Positions 53,270 to 64,000 of a stretch of 64,000 bases of DNA are shown in pieces. A model generated the notes under the pieces. The model worked only from the letters and a program-made list of their open reading frames with translations. It ran no database searches and was not told where the DNA came from. This DNA is from Gracilaria gracilis. Taxonomy: Eukaryota; Rhodophyta; Florideophyceae; Gracilariales; Gracilariaceae. The stretch covers positions 186,001 through 250,000 of the forward strand of contig JARGSG010000197.1 in assembly GCA_030374805.1 (NCBI GenBank), read 5' to 3'. A program made the position numbers and the translations under genes. Numbering within the stretch: the first letter of the stretch is position 1; each line of letters begins with the position of its first letter.

Positions 53270-55339
53270 ATGGTTGCTCCAGCACACATTCGAACCATGC
53301 AGGATGCAAAGAATCCACAGAGACCGCACGTGGACGACATTCTGCTCGCCATCACGTCCAACTGCCACTTGCAGCGCGATCGCGTCCTATCCAACCTGTC
53401 TCTCAACTTGGAATCCATGCCAGCAGACGATATCAACCAACTCAAGGTAGGCCTTCTCAATGTAATGCGCAGTCAGAATCCGTGGTATTCCGTTTATGGT
53501 GCTTGTGTGGCAGCTTCGAAACTCCTCCAAGCGCCTCAACCGGCCGACCGACTCAATGGCGAAGCTGAACAGTTTCCCCACCAATTGCTGCAGCTTTGCG
53601 AAACGCTCATCACCCACAGTGAACCACGAGTCCGAGAAACCGTATCTCAACTCATTCAACACCTCGCCGTTGTGGAAGGTACGACAACATGGACTCAATT
53701 GGCCCCGTTGCTCATTCGTCACATTGAGCAAAACTTTGCTCTTGACGAGTCACAACGGTTGCGGGAGGCTTCCCGCGTCGCCGCTCGTGAATTGGACGAA
53801 CACGCAGCAGACGCAAAGCTCAATGGTTTACGTATGGTACACGAGACTGAGGGTTGGAAGGGTTTGGAGACTATGCTGTTGTGCTTTGCATCCCTTGCCG
53901 ATGGGTGTGGAAAGTACATGTTCGTCGATATTGGTGAGCAAAGTGCTTTCAAGGTTCATGGTCTGCTCAAGATCATACAGTTTGTGGATACTGCCAGTTT
54001 GCATCCGAATCGCTTCGTTAGGGAAGCTGGTTTAAAAGTTATCAAGTCTCTCGCTGCGGCTGCTGGTAGTGTGGATGAGCGCTTTGTTGCTGAACTTGTG
54101 GAACGATGTGCTCACGTCATTGCGAAAGGATTGCAGGATAATTGGAGTCAGGTGAGATTTGCGGCATCTGTGGCAGCAAGAACCATTTTGAGCACTTTGA
54201 GAGTTGAAGACAAACGGAAACTGTACCCTGTTTTCCTCCCACGCATGTGCCTGAATCGTCATTACGTCGCGGAAGGTGTTAGAAACTATTCGCAGTACAC
54301 CTGGCGTCATGTTATCGCTGAAGATGGCCGTTTATATCTTGAACGATACATGGAGGAATGCATCGCGTTTTATGAGAGTCAATGTCTGGCTGATAATCAT
54401 GCTGTTAGAGAAGCGGCGTGTCAGAGCCTAGGTGAAGCTGCGTTGCGACTGAAACGAGAAGTTGTTTCACCTTTTATTGGGAGAGTAATCGCAGGCCTTG
54501 TTGGTTGCTTCAAAGATGAATCGTGGCCCGTGCGAGATAACGCATGTCAGGCTTTAGCAGATGTTATTTCCGAGTTTAGCGATATCGCTGAAGACACAGG
54601 CAGTCTGTCTGAAACTTTTGAATTGTTTCGCGCCCATCTAGCAGACAACATCCCTTCCGTACGTGAGAATTGTGCGAACTCGTTTGAAAAGGCAAGCTGC
54701 GTTTTCGATGTTCATCACAGCGTTATTGGCACATGTCGCCTAGCCGATGTTGTGAAGGAATTCATCCGCGGTGTTGAGAGTCAGAAGGAATCTGAAGCAG
54801 AAACACCACGGGCTTCCAACAGTCAATTTGGAGCTTCGACTCAACTAGCAGTTGATGATATCCACACAAACCAAGTCATGTACAGCTGCGGATCGCTGGC
54901 ACCGAAATTGCGACGAGGTGGAGGTTGTACGGATCACGGTTTCGTGAGAGAGAAACAACCGTGGGAGGTGAGCGATGGGGGTATTCTGCTCTGGCGCGCG
55001 TTAATGCGGAATGCAAAGTCAAGAAGCATAGTGACCCCACTCTTTGATATGGTTGTAGAAACTGCTGTTATTGGAAGTAAGAAGAAATACGCCGGACGAA
55101 CTCGATTCCTGAACAGGTTTGTGGATGTCTTAGCACAAATCGTGGAATGGGTTCCGAAGGATCATGTTGGAAGACAACTTGAGAACTTGGTGATAATCTA
55201 TGCACAGAGTAAGAACTTAAGCGAGATCTCGAGCAGGAAGGCTGGGGAGTATCGTAGATGTCTCCAGCGAAGAGTGGGGATTCGAGACTTTGCAGCTGCT
55301 GAAAAGCGAGTGAAAGAGCAGGGTTCGACAAGCATCTGA
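53270..55339 (+). CDS. HEAT-repeat protein
   Basis: 689 residues from the ATG at 53270. The body is a chain of helical pairs with HEAT signatures, clearest at EPRVRETVSQLIQHLAVV (about 120), VRFAASVAARTILSTL (about 295), VREAACQSLGEAALRLKREVVSPFIGRVIAGLVGCFKDESWPVRDNACQALADVISEFSD in the 380-440 region, and NIPSVRENCANSFEKA (about 465), with the usual P-x-V-R and D-N/E-A positions. The last 190 residues contain a Ser/Glu-rich linker and then a Cys/Gly-containing, less repetitive domain. Works as a scaffold by family. I do not recognise a specific orthologue. Confidence 0.85.
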   Translation: MVAPAHIRTMQDAKNPQRPHVDDILLAITSNCHLQRDRVLSNLSLNLESMPADDINQLKVGLLNVMRSQNPWYSVYGACVAASKLLQAPQPADRLNGEAEQFPHQLLQLCETLITHSEPRVRETVSQLIQHLAVVEGTTTWTQLAPLLIRHIEQNFALDESQRLREASRVAARELDEHAADAKLNGLRMVHETEGWKGLETMLLCFASLADGCGKYMFVDIGEQSAFKVHGLLKIIQFVDTASLHPNRFVREAGLKVIKSLAAAAGSVDERFVAELVERCAHVIAKGLQDNWSQVRFAASVAARTILSTLRVEDKRKLYPVFLPRMCLNRHYVAEGVRNYSQYTWRHVIAEDGRLYLERYMEECIAFYESQCLADNHAVREAACQSLGEAALRLKREVVSPFIGRVIAGLVGCFKDESWPVRDNACQALADVISEFSDIAEDTGSLSETFELFRAHLADNIPSVRENCANSFEKASCVFDVHHSVIGTCRLADVVKEFIRGVESQKESEAETPRASNSQFGASTQLAVDDIHTNQVMYSCGSLAPKLRRGGGCTDHGFVREKQPWEVSDGGILLWRALMRNAKSRSIVTPLFDMVVETAVIGSKKKYAGRTRFLNRFVDVLAQIVEWVPKDHVGRQLENLVIIYAQSKNLSEISSRKAGEYRRCLQRRVGIRDFAAAEKRVKEQGSTSI

Positions 55340-57210
55340 GTTGTTTGAAAACTGTAAAGTGATCGATTCCCAATCTGACCTGAATGTCAAGAAGAGGGAG
55401 TTCTGTTGCTTGTTGGTTTAGAATAGTTTCTGCCTTACCGTTGATAAAGCAGCTTTCTTTGGGCCGGTCAGCGCTGTCCGCCACTGCGTGTACCAGTCTG
55501 TTGAGATCTTGGTCGCCAAGACTTGGTGGTACAGTAACATTATGTTTGTAATGGTACACATTGTGTGGTGAAAGCGGTTTGGCCAGGGCCAACCCGCTTT
55601 ATCTCTCTCATCATTCTTATCGTTCGCACACAAGATGATGAGGAACTGGTTTGGTTGCATACTGACCTTTTTGGTGTTCTACCTTCGTACATTGTACCGG
55701 GCGGTAGATACGATACATATGAAGGTAGTTACGGGCTAAGCTTATAACCTTCCCTTCAGCAGCAGCCTACTGTAAGCTATGGATGACCAAAGGTTACAGT
55801 AGCCCTGTGAGTCACAGGCTGTGACGCGATGGACTCGATGTTGTAACGTTGTAACGTTCCTAACGTTCCTAAAGTTAACGTTACCGTTCATCGGTGGCAA
55901 GCGCCAGCGGGGACCGGTCCCCCCTGTCCTTGTCTATTTTCGTTTACTGGAGGGAACACATGCGCATGAGCTAGAGGCAAACAACTTTTCTCAGACAAGG
56001 CAGGAACAAGTCGGAAGCTTCATAGCGTTTATCGAACAGCAGCTCTGACCACCAATGAGAATGGAACATGACCTGCAATAATAAATTGCTGGCGGATATG
56101 CCACCAAACCAGTTCACATATATCATCTGGGTTTGAAAGCGCAATACATTCCGACACGCTTAGCTTGTAGTACACAAGTAGCTTTGCGGCAACCAGTAGG
56201 AGGTATCTTTCGAATCAGATGACGCCCGCTTGTGCTCTCGAGCAGCCATACAGCAACGATAGAAGAAGCCATTGACGAAGCCATTATTCAGTCCTCCTGT
56301 CTATGTGCTCATGTTGCGTCTGTTGGGTTTGGCCCCATGCTCTCTGATACGTCGAACCAGCTCATAATTTTGCCAACCAACACTCCCCCGAGTTTATAGA
56401 AGAAAAGGTCAACACATTTCATGCCATTTCCGACATTCCGTGACTGCTGCATTTCTTTCCTTTGACAGCTCATCCTGAAGATAGTGAAAGTAAAGTCATG
56501 ACGATCGACGGTGAGTCTCTGTATACTGTTTCTATTTTATTTGCTTTTCGATGTATTAAAAAGCCACCATCTTCCTCGTTCTCCAAATGACATACAAGCA
56601 GAAAATGTTCCCCTTTCTCATAGAATACATAAAACCCTCGTTGAAGTTCATCAACAGCATTCTATGAGTTTAATTTCACCGACTGTAGCTCCTGCTCCAG
56701 AGGTGCATCTAACTTACCAATATCTGCATCAACACCTCGTGTTCCTACACCAGCATTGTATCATATCTATACTACATATTCTAATGTAAATACGGAAACA
56801 CATGTCGGCTCGATGAACTCCAGGTGTTGGGCCAATTCAGCTCCTAGTCTGTGATGCAATGAGATCCCGCTTTTTCATTTATGAAGCAGAATTTGTATAC
56901 AGGAAGACATTCATTTTGATAGTGATACCATTTAGTGCAAAAGCCACAGCACTACCTAGCTAGGATACACCCTGAGTCTCAGAAAAACGCCTCCTCCTAA
57001 CGCAAACAGACAATATGTTCAGCTCCCTTCGTCGTTATATATCTAACACCTCCAAATCACATCACTACTGAACAGTCAAGTACCGTTGATATAAATAACA
57101 ACCAGGTCTTTCCTCTTCCTCTCTTTCTCACTTCCTTCTCCATCTCTATTGAGCAAACTTCTGCTTCCTTCACACCGTTCGGCTGCCTCATTCGCCGTTT
57201 TCTCTCAGAG
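55340..57210. other. Intergenic region with small tandem and inverted repeats
   Basis: 1.9 kb without a credible gene. Has a hairpin formed by GCCTACTGTAAGC (55766-55778) and GGTTACAGTAGCC (55792-55804) and a run of short GTAACGTT/CTAACGTT units at about 55842-55890. TATATAT at about 57035-57041 is a TATA candidate for the next gene. Confidence 0.5.
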
Positions 57211-58863
57211 ATGCAAGCCTTTGTTGTGTCTTCAACGACATTCACAACTCCTCCCTTTTTTGCTCGCCGACAAGCTCTTTGTGACTCACGATCCCCAAGA
57301 TGGCACTCTGTTACCAGCGCTGTTATTGCCGAGCCAGAGTCCTCAACTTGCATAAAACCTCCTGCAGTCGTCCCGGACATTTCAATCGGATGGAAATCCG
57401 TTCCCCAGACTCCGGACGAAGTGAGTCTTCCTGTGCATGGACAGCTTCCAAAGTATTTAGGGCGTGGAACCCTGTACCGCATTGGCCCTGGGACATTTGA
57501 GGCAACTCACAAAGATGGTGTTCCGTACAAGCTCACGCATTGGTTTGACGGCCTTTCTCTCATTCATGCATTCCGAATAGATGCGCTTAAGAATCAGGTT
57601 TATTATCGAAGCCGATTTCTATCTGATTCGAAGGTTAGATGTATTGAGGGGACCAAGTCGGATTCTTATAAAGAGATCACATTTGGTCATAAGGACCCGT
57701 GTCGCTCGCTCTTGGGCAAATTCTTTCAACTATTTCAACCAGATTCAGTTGACCCGGAAACAGGTGAAGCCCCTCCTCGCAATGTCAATGTATGCCTTAA
57801 TTTCATACCTGGGAAAGGAATCGTGCTGAGAACGGATTTGCAACAGAGCATGAAATTGGATGAAAATGCGTTAAGGGCAGACCACTTCTTCGAGATTCAG
57901 GATATTGACCCCTGCTTGAGGGGATTTGTTGCAGGTGCACATGGTCATTATGATCGTGATAGGAGCGAATTCATCAACTTCACCTATAGCTTGGGGGGTC
58001 CTCGCGTAGAGTATCATGTGTTCAGAATAGGACAAACAGGAAAACCTGAAACAATATGCAAGTTTTGGGATATACCAAGATATGTTCATAGTTTCGCTAC
58101 CACTGAAAACTATATAGTTATGGGCCTCTATCCTTTAACAATTTTGTGGTGGCGGGTATATTTCAACCAATCCGTCATATCTGGTCTACATTACGACGGC
58201 AATTTGAATTCGAGATTTGTCGTGATCTCAAGGTTGGAGAAGAAAGTTGTCGCTACGTACGAGAGCGATCCTATGTTTGCTTTCCATACGGTTAACGCTT
58301 ACGACATTGAAGACGGTATCGTAATAGACTTATCCCACTACGAGGATGCGTCTATCGTACACAACTTTAACGTCAAAACTCTTTGCCAGGGATCAGAAAT
58401 TGCGAAAAACTCTTTGGTTAGAATGAGGCTGGAAAATCTGATGGCGGCAAAGCGATACGGATTTCGAAAATCATTTCTCGCAAGAACAGAGGTTTTGAAT
58501 CATCACATGCTGGAGCTCCCATCCATCAATTCAAAGATGGAGAGGAAACGACACAGGTACGTGTATGGGGTTTCGACTTCTGAGAATCCGTTCCAGTTCG
58601 GAACAATATCTAAGGTGGATGTTGACACCGGGGAACGATTGGCCCGTGGTTTCAGGTTCGGAATTGTGAGTGAGCCTGTTTTTGTTCCGGACCCAAATGG
58701 GGTCGAGGAAGATGAGGGATGTATCTTAGTGGTGGTGCTCGATGTTGTTGGAGAAAGATCAAGTATGTACGTTCTCAACGCGAAGGATTTAACAGAAATT
58801 GCACGGGCAGAAGTGCCACAGGTGGTTCCTCAGGGATTTCACGGCATGTTCAGGGGGCGCTGA
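57211..58863 (+). CDS. Carotenoid cleavage oxygenase (BCO/RPE65 type)
   Basis: 550 residues from the ATG at 57211. The four histidines that hold the catalytic iron are in place: GAHGHYD (about 244), YVHSFATTENY (about 292), FHTVNAYD (about 358) and GFHGMF near the C-terminus (about 543). RIGPGTFEA and THWFDGLSLIHAFRI (near 90-120) match the family N-terminal blade, where animal enzymes have H-W-F-D-G-x-A. FVPDPNGVEEDEG and VVLDV close the propeller. These enzymes split carotenoid double bonds with O2, giving apocarotenals or retinal. The first 40 residues are Ser/Thr/Phe/Arg-rich and could be a plastid transit peptide. The HWFDG and PDPNG style looks closer to the BCO/RPE65 and bacterial Diox1 group than to plant NCED. 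Substrate unproven. Confidence 0.93.
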   Translation: MQAFVVSSTTFTTPPFFARRQALCDSRSPRWHSVTSAVIAEPESSTCIKPPAVVPDISIGWKSVPQTPDEVSLPVHGQLPKYLGRGTLYRIGPGTFEATHKDGVPYKLTHWFDGLSLIHAFRIDALKNQVYYRSRFLSDSKVRCIEGTKSDSYKEITFGHKDPCRSLLGKFFQLFQPDSVDPETGEAPPRNVNVCLNFIPGKGIVLRTDLQQSMKLDENALRADHFFEIQDIDPCLRGFVAGAHGHYDRDRSEFINFTYSLGGPRVEYHVFRIGQTGKPETICKFWDIPRYVHSFATTENYIVMGLYPLTILWWRVYFNQSVISGLHYDGNLNSRFVVISRLEKKVVATYESDPMFAFHTVNAYDIEDGIVIDLSHYEDASIVHNFNVKTLCQGSEIAKNSLVRMRLENLMAAKRYGFRKSFLARTEVLNHHMLELPSINSKMERKRHRYVYGVSTSENPFQFGTISKVDVDTGERLARGFRFGIVSEPVFVPDPNGVEEDEGCILVVVLDVVGERSSMYVLNAKDLTEIARAEVPQVVPQGFHGMFRGR

Positions 58864-59865
58864 TCTCTTCCGGTGGAGGGTTATTGTAATATGACAGGCT
58901 ATGGGTACACGTAGTTCCTTCAGGTTGCTGTACACGTGTACACCACTTCATACGAATGAAGAAGGGAAAGTCATGTCTACTGTTGTTCTATGAAGTCTTT
59001 GAGAGCGTTAAGAGAAAAGGTAGTTTGATAAGAAAGCATTCTAGTCCGATTACAAGAAACAAGAATTGTGTCTTTCGCTATAAATAGATCTTTAGGAGAA
59101 TTCCTAAGTATCTAAGGAAGAAGTAAATAGATAGAGCTATCGAGTAACAAAGAAAAGAGGGACATGAATTGCATTTGTATGGTTTATTTCAGTACACCCA
59201 GTGACCGCAAATAATGTGGCCTACACTACTTCCGCTCTCTTTCAGCCCCGACGACACCGAATCTATATAATGTGGGCCACATTTAATGGGCAAATCCCAA
59301 AATCACAAATCGCAATTTGCGTCGTACCAATTTTTTACACGTGTAAGCGTACGTAACAGTTGTGTGCACGCAAATATGGAGTTATCCGATGGAGAATGAG
59401 CAAATGCCCGCCTCTCCCTCCGGAGTCAGGTAGTTACGTGTAGCAATTCAAATTTTTTCAGAATGTTTAGGATTTTTGCTTACTATGGTATTTCGAAGAA
59501 TAGATTTCAATTAAGCCCTAGGTATTTAAAATGGACGCGTCTCCCGCCTCTTCGAAAGCTCTCGTGTTTTGTCTCCCTTCAAGTAGTTTCAATTGGACGT
59601 TGAGTAAATAAGGGACATAGAAAAAGCCTACTTAAAGCTCTAAAACATCATAAACAACAAAATGTTGTAAGCCAGTCCACAAACTCTCCCCTCCTTCCTA
59701 AATAGCCTTTGCAGTCAATACTTTTGCATCGCTATGCCTGGCTAATTTATTGCCGTGGCGCCTGAAGACGCAAATACACGTTTGAAGGCCCTAGAAGGAG
59801 GTGAGCTCCTTCTTTTCTTCCGTTTCCTTGCTTGAGACAACTTTCTTAACCATTTTATTAATTAA
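58864..59865. other. Intergenic region, no gene seen
   Basis: 1 kb AT-rich 3' flank and spacer. No repeats or coding signal recognised. Confidence 0.5.
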
Positions 59866-60905
59866 ATAACCGGCCATAAACTGCTTGACTTGGCCGGCAG
59901 AAGTAAAGCATCTTTGAAGAAAGAAGCTGCAGAAAGTCTCTATTTTGATGACACTGATGACAAAGCAATCATCGGTTCGCTTCTGAGAGAGACAAAGCTG
60001 TCCAAAAGCTCCACAAAAAAAGTTGTAAATTAGATGGATAACGATATTCGTCGGGCTTGGTCCGTTCGAGTGTCGGATGAAGAGGGATTTGTTGGCGTCG
60101 CAAGTACGCTTGACGCAGAGTTTATTCTCGAAAAGAATTTCGCGATCACTAAACTAATTCCGAATGCACTTGACGACATTGGTGTGAGCTGCGTTCAAGT
60201 AACCGATCGCACTGGAGCCCCAACACGTTTCTACGACTCTGGTATACGCATAGGTCAGGTTTTGGCAAGGATGTTAGCCTACTAGAAGGCTTGCGTCTCA
60301 GCTTTTTCTGTTAAAGGTTTTCTTGCCAGGTTTTATTCTACGAGCCAGCAAGAGCGTAGAATTCAGTTCTGCAAACTTTGGAGCTTCATCGATCTTGACG
60401 CTCTAGAGTCTTCGGAATGGCGAGAACTGGCAGCATTCCCCAACGAAGATGAGCCTGTTTCTCCTTCCGGGGCGGGATTTCGTAGGTTTCTGTCTGAGCT
60501 CTTGAATGAAGACGTTGCGAACGGAATGAAAACGTCAGACAAAGGGGCGGGGCGTCCGAATACGGCGACTGGCAGCAGGACGGGAAAGCCTCTTGCAGGT
60601 ACTGCTTCTACGAGCTCTCTTGTCCTTGCCGTGCCTGATATTCGACCCCATGGGGCCCTTGATTCTGATTCGTATGCGAGCTGCGACGGTGCTGCCAGTG
60701 CTAGCAGCTCAGATACTGATGTTGGACGGGGTGGAAGAAATTTTCGTGCGCCTCTCCCAAAGAAGATGCTTCACATTCTGCAGCAGGGGAACAGGCGCTT
60801 CGAGAAGTTTTCCGATCCTTTGAAGCTGGAAGTAACGACACCGACCGAATTGTATGCGCTGCTCCGTGTAGAGCAAACCCCAAAGAGGGTACGTGTCCAC
60901 CAGGG
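59866..60905 (+). pseudogene. Decayed frame of unknown origin
   Basis: One reading frame stays protein-like over about a kilobase, with about two interruptions. Its parts read as ordinary protein: an acidic helix-rich start, then GFVGVASTLDAEFILEKNF, then CKLWSFIDLDALESSEW, then a Ser/Ala/Gly-rich linker and KKMLHILQQGNRRFEKFSDPLKLE. No start codon or promoter is evident, and the right end seems to be cut where the LTR-element remnant begins. I recognise no family; it could be a dead host gene or the coding remains of a mobile element. Confidence 0.45.
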
Positions 60906-61862
60906 TGTCCGAGTCCTGCTCCCACAAAAGGGCGAACTCAGAAGTAGAGCCCTCTGCCCGTGCGCGTGCCGCGTGGCAGCCGGGTGTAAACCGGAGACGG
61001 TACTGGAATAACCTGCAGAAGTAAAGAAGAGGGTGGGCCTAGAGAGGAATAACCGACGACGGGTCACGAGAGAACGAGTCCAGAAGTGGGGCGAAGGGTG
61101 CCGTAAGACGGTGTAGTGCTCCTACGGAGAACCACACGAGCGAAGCTACGGCCCGTGCCAACGGCGGGGACAGGGCCGATAGCGGAACGAGACACACACA
61201 CACGTGTGTCCAAATATAACTCTATACAGAGGCGGAAGCGAGACCTGCACCAGGAAAACGATGAACTAAACAAAGACCCGGTACCTCGGTGAACGACAGC
61301 AAATACGACCTGATACTGTGGCAATTAGCGAAACGAGCCAGAAACTGGTACTAAAAAACTTCCTTAGGGACCCTGAGGGGTGATTGTACCGAGACCAGTC
61401 GTGGTTACTCTCCTTAGAGGAGTCGTGAACCTACGTAGGCAGTAACAACCATGGCCCAGCCTTCGGGATGAAGACCACGTACTTCAAGAAGAAGATACGA
61501 CTCAGGTGAGTTTTACTTAGTGGCTCCAGGGCGAGATCGCCCGAGCATATATACTATCTACTGTATCTAGAGCTGCGCACTCCCACGAGGGCTCTACACG
61601 TGGATAACCCAGTGTCAGGGTGCCAAAGTATCTACCCAGCGGGTGTGAGGCCAAATATTTGGACAAATATGCCACAAAGCCCTACTGTACACCTATTTCA
61701 TAGGTTCTATCCCAGATTCACCTAACAAGGTACGTCCCAATAATATTTCCAAATCCACCCGAAACGGGGTCCATATTCATAGTCTGACACGTCAGTGCCC
61801 AATGGGTAGAGCTCCGTTATGAGAAACTTCATCGTGCCGACATCGGATAGCCATTGCTCCAC
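60906..61862. other. Possible LTR-like region of element D
   Basis: About 0.95 kb without coding signal, starting TG and ending CA just before a polypurine-type sequence. It could be the 3' LTR of the element D remnant, but its second copy is not in the window, so this is unproven. Confidence 0.3.
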
Positions 61863-63068
61863 ATCTCCCCCTCCTTAGCCAAGGGTTCGCGCTTTGGTCC
61901 GCGGGAAGGCGCCGGCGACCGGTACGTAAATACTGCTCCTCAGAATGGCGGACTCCGAAATTTCGGCAATACCTTCACAGCTTCCTGAACCAACGCGTGG
62001 TACACGACATCACTCTTCTCCGACTTCGCGGCAACAACCGTCATCTCCAACCTTCTCTCCTATAGCAGGCATGAACCATTTCGCTACTAACCCGCGTGCT
62101 ATGCCGATGGGACACGCGACTGGGTTCGTGTTCCCTAACGACTATGGGCCTCCAGCGGACTGGGTCGATCCCTCCTTGGACCATGGTGATGGCGAGGTGG
62201 TGGACGACGACATCCCCCTTGTGGGCGTTCCGAATACGGGCGCTGACGCGACACAGGTCCCTGCGGAGGGCACTCAAGCTCCCGCGGGTTGGGGTCTTGC
62301 GACGCCGGCTCCCGGAAGCAACGCTGGTCACCAGTAGTCTGGGCAGGGTGCCTGAGGGCGTGTAGTTCTGTCGCTCAGATACGATAAACCCAATTAGGCC
62401 ACAGCTTGGCATTACTTCTCTCCTCCTGTAGGATCTTTCTCGTGTTCGAGCTTCTTTCATACTTCCTTTTCCTGCTTCATTTTCTAACCAGGATGTACTT
62501 CATTTCCATTCGTGGCAACATCTTCCTAGATACTTCATTACTTCTTACTTCTTAGTTCCGTTATACGGCGATGAACCGACAATTCGGTGCGTTCTTTCTT
62601 TGTTCATACTGTACATAAGACCAACCTTGTGGGTGTCTTCTCTTCTCTTCTTAGAGCTCCTCGCAACCTACCGCGTAGCGGCACACCATGTTTACCAGAT
62701 GTCGATGACGGTTCTATCCCACTTGGGCATTATCCAGAGTTGGGGGTAATGCGGACCGGGTTCTTCGGTGATAAGCGATAATCTTGGACCTCGGAAGGTG
62801 CTCAATTGGCTCCCAAGTGTCCTGCTCTGGGGGATAGCCGTACCAACGGACGCGATAGATTAATTTCCCGTCCTGGGCAACATCGTGCTTCACGATACGA
62901 TCGACCACGAATTCCTGTGGGTATACCCCGACGTCTTCGGTTCCTTTGGTTGTTCCCGACATTGGGCTTTGCTTCCCTACGTAACCCGAACGGGTACACG
63001 CAAGTAACAACGGGTTTCCGGCTTCGGCGAGGTGGCAGTGTCTCGTTGACGAGAGCGCTAACCGTCAC
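61863..63068 (-). mobile_element. Element D: 3' remnant of a chromodomain LTR element
   Basis: On the minus strand from 63010 to 62714 a chromodomain is clear (VDRIVKHDVAQDGKLIYRV followed by RWYGYPPEQDTWEPIEHL), as at the end of chromovirus integrases. Downstream on the element's strand, a purine run (GGAGGGGGAGA, plus coordinates about 61865-61876) resembles a polypurine tract. Between them lies an opposite-strand ORF (61945-62337), as in element C. The rest of pol, gag and the other end are missing: broken, only the 3' part left. Confidence 0.6.
61945..62337 (+). CDS. Antisense ORF in element D remnant
   Basis: 130 codons from an ATG at 61945, Pro/Ser/Thr-rich and acidic (EPTRGTRHHSSPTSRQQ, then VDPSLDHGDGEVVDDDIPL, then Ala/Pro/Gly-rich), mostly disordered. 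It converges with the chromodomain frame, the same place and orientation as the 732-codon antisense gene of element C. There is no clear sequence similarity to it by eye, and low complexity makes chance possible. Confidence 0.35.
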   Translation: MADSEISAIPSQLPEPTRGTRHHSSPTSRQQPSSPTFSPIAGMNHFATNPRAMPMGHATGFVFPNDYGPPADWVDPSLDHGDGEVVDDDIPLVGVPNTGADATQVPAEGTQAPAGWGLATPAPGSNAGHQ

Positions 63069-63779
63069 GACGGGGGAATGGCTAACTTCCGTTTTCGGCT
63101 GCCAATCTCCACGAAAGTGGCTTCTGGTGGAAGCTCTTCGCTTCCGGAGTCCGGTGAACTAACCTCTTTTCCCAGCGGGCATCAACTTTAAGTAACGACG
63201 ACGGTCCTGATCCAGGCGAAGTTGCTTCTCGACGTGGGAGAGCCGTTTCGACGGAGATACTGCGTTGCACACTCGCTGTGCAGGGTGGCGGATTCACCGG
63301 GCCACGGCAACGTAACACTCCATTGCACATGGCGGCGGGTTGCAACAATGCAGCGCCATGTGATTGGCTCGGCACTCTGCCACGTTATGGAGTGCAACGC
63401 ATTCCCATTGGGCGACAAACCTGCCAAGTGGCCATGTGCACTCTCGTCTGATTCCGGAAACGCCATGCGCCGTGGCAAGCCAAAAAAAATCAAATAAATT
63501 AGTTTGGCGTGCCACTCTGCACCCGCGCGCGCGCATGCGCATGCACCGCCAGCCGCTGGCACTCAAAAAATTAAGTGTTTTGGCCGGCCACCGGTACGTG
63601 CAATTTTGCACACGCAAGCGGCACTCCTGCAAATGATCTGCCGATGCCGGCGCGCTTCCCATGGAGACTTCTGCGTGACACAGCGCACCTGTCAAGGTTC
63701 CTTCATGCAAATTGCATGCGTCCACTTCCTGAACGAGGCTCCAGGACCTTATCCACAAGAATTCTCCGCTTCACAACAC
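63069..63779. other. Intergenic region, no gene seen
   Basis: 0.7 kb. An alternating CG/GCAT purine-pyrimidine stretch lies near 63528-63545. Frames here are overlapping and featureless. Confidence 0.45.
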
Positions 63780-64000
63780 CTACTGTAGGTTCTTCCCATG
63801 GGGCTCATCGCTGCGCTGACCCATTGACGGGTCGGCGGAGACCGTCTTTTCGGTGCGTCTTGCCTTCTGCGCTTCGTCCGAGCGAGGCGTAGAAGTAGCC
63901 AACGACTTGGACGCTTGCCCACGAGGGTTCTCATCTCTAACAGTGGTCTTCCCCACAGGGGTAACTTCGTCTTCATTACTGACATTCGCCTCGACCGAGG
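63780..64000 (-). CDS. C-terminal end of a hydrophilic protein cut by window edge
   Basis: A minus-strand frame is open from the right edge (63998) to a TAG at 63782-63780, giving 72 codons. The sequence is Ser/Thr/Glu/Arg/Lys-rich (SVEANVSNEDEVTPVGK, then SLATSTPRSDEAQKARRTEKT), a typical disordered C-terminal tail. No start is visible because the gene continues outside. No family can be named. Confidence 0.45.
   Translation of the reverse strand, partial: SVEANVSNEDEVTPVGKTTVRDENPRGQASKSLATSTPRSDEAQKARRTEKTVSADPSMGQRSDEPHGKNLQ

Overview
The window is nuclear DNA of an intron-poor eukaryote. Genes are long open frames on both strands. One clear spliceosomal intron (104 nt, GT-AG, CTAAC branch site) interrupts an ABC transporter. 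There is a eukaryotic 5S rRNA gene and a type II tRNA-Ser. Compact genes with almost no introns, a starch/glycogen phosphorylase without the plastid-type insert, a carotenoid oxygenase and a secreted repeat protein would all fit a red alga. That assignment is an inference from gene content, not proof.

Layout. 1-16.8 kb is host DNA: a secreted pentapeptide-like protein cut by the left edge, an NAD(P)-binding oxidoreductase, a large Arg/Ser/Lys-rich protein, a SAM-DUF202 membrane protein, two tail-to-tail small heat-shock proteins, a propeller-like protein, a coiled-coil protein, and a fusion of a DEP domain to a complete methylglyoxal synthase. 18.9-38.3 kb is a nest of mobile elements. The outer one is an old, broken Ty3-like LTR element (215-bp LTRs about 5% diverged, target duplication TACAC). 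Inside it sits a pogo-like DNA transposon. Inside that transposon's transposase gene sits a young 11.2-kb chromodomain-bearing Ty3-like element (543-bp LTRs under 1% diverged, target duplication CGGGG). 39-59 kb is host DNA again: a secreted protein, tRNA-Ser, a small Gln/Pro-rich protein, 5S rRNA, an ABCB-type exporter, phosphorylase, a HEAT-repeat protein and a carotenoid cleavage oxygenase. 59.8-63.1 kb holds a decayed frame of unknown origin and the 3' remnant of another chromodomain LTR element. A hydrophilic C-terminus runs off the right edge.

Most noteworthy are: (1) the DEP-methylglyoxal synthase fusion with every catalytic residue I can check; (2) a palindromic octamer CCGNNCGG that recurs about every 115 bp over the gag-pol half of the young LTR element; (3) a 732-codon intact gene in that element, antisense to gag-pol, with its own TATA-like box and hairpin repeats upstream, and a smaller antisense ORF at the same place in the second chromodomain element. 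Points 2 and 3 together suggest that the element may carry its own factor and many short sites, which is speculative.
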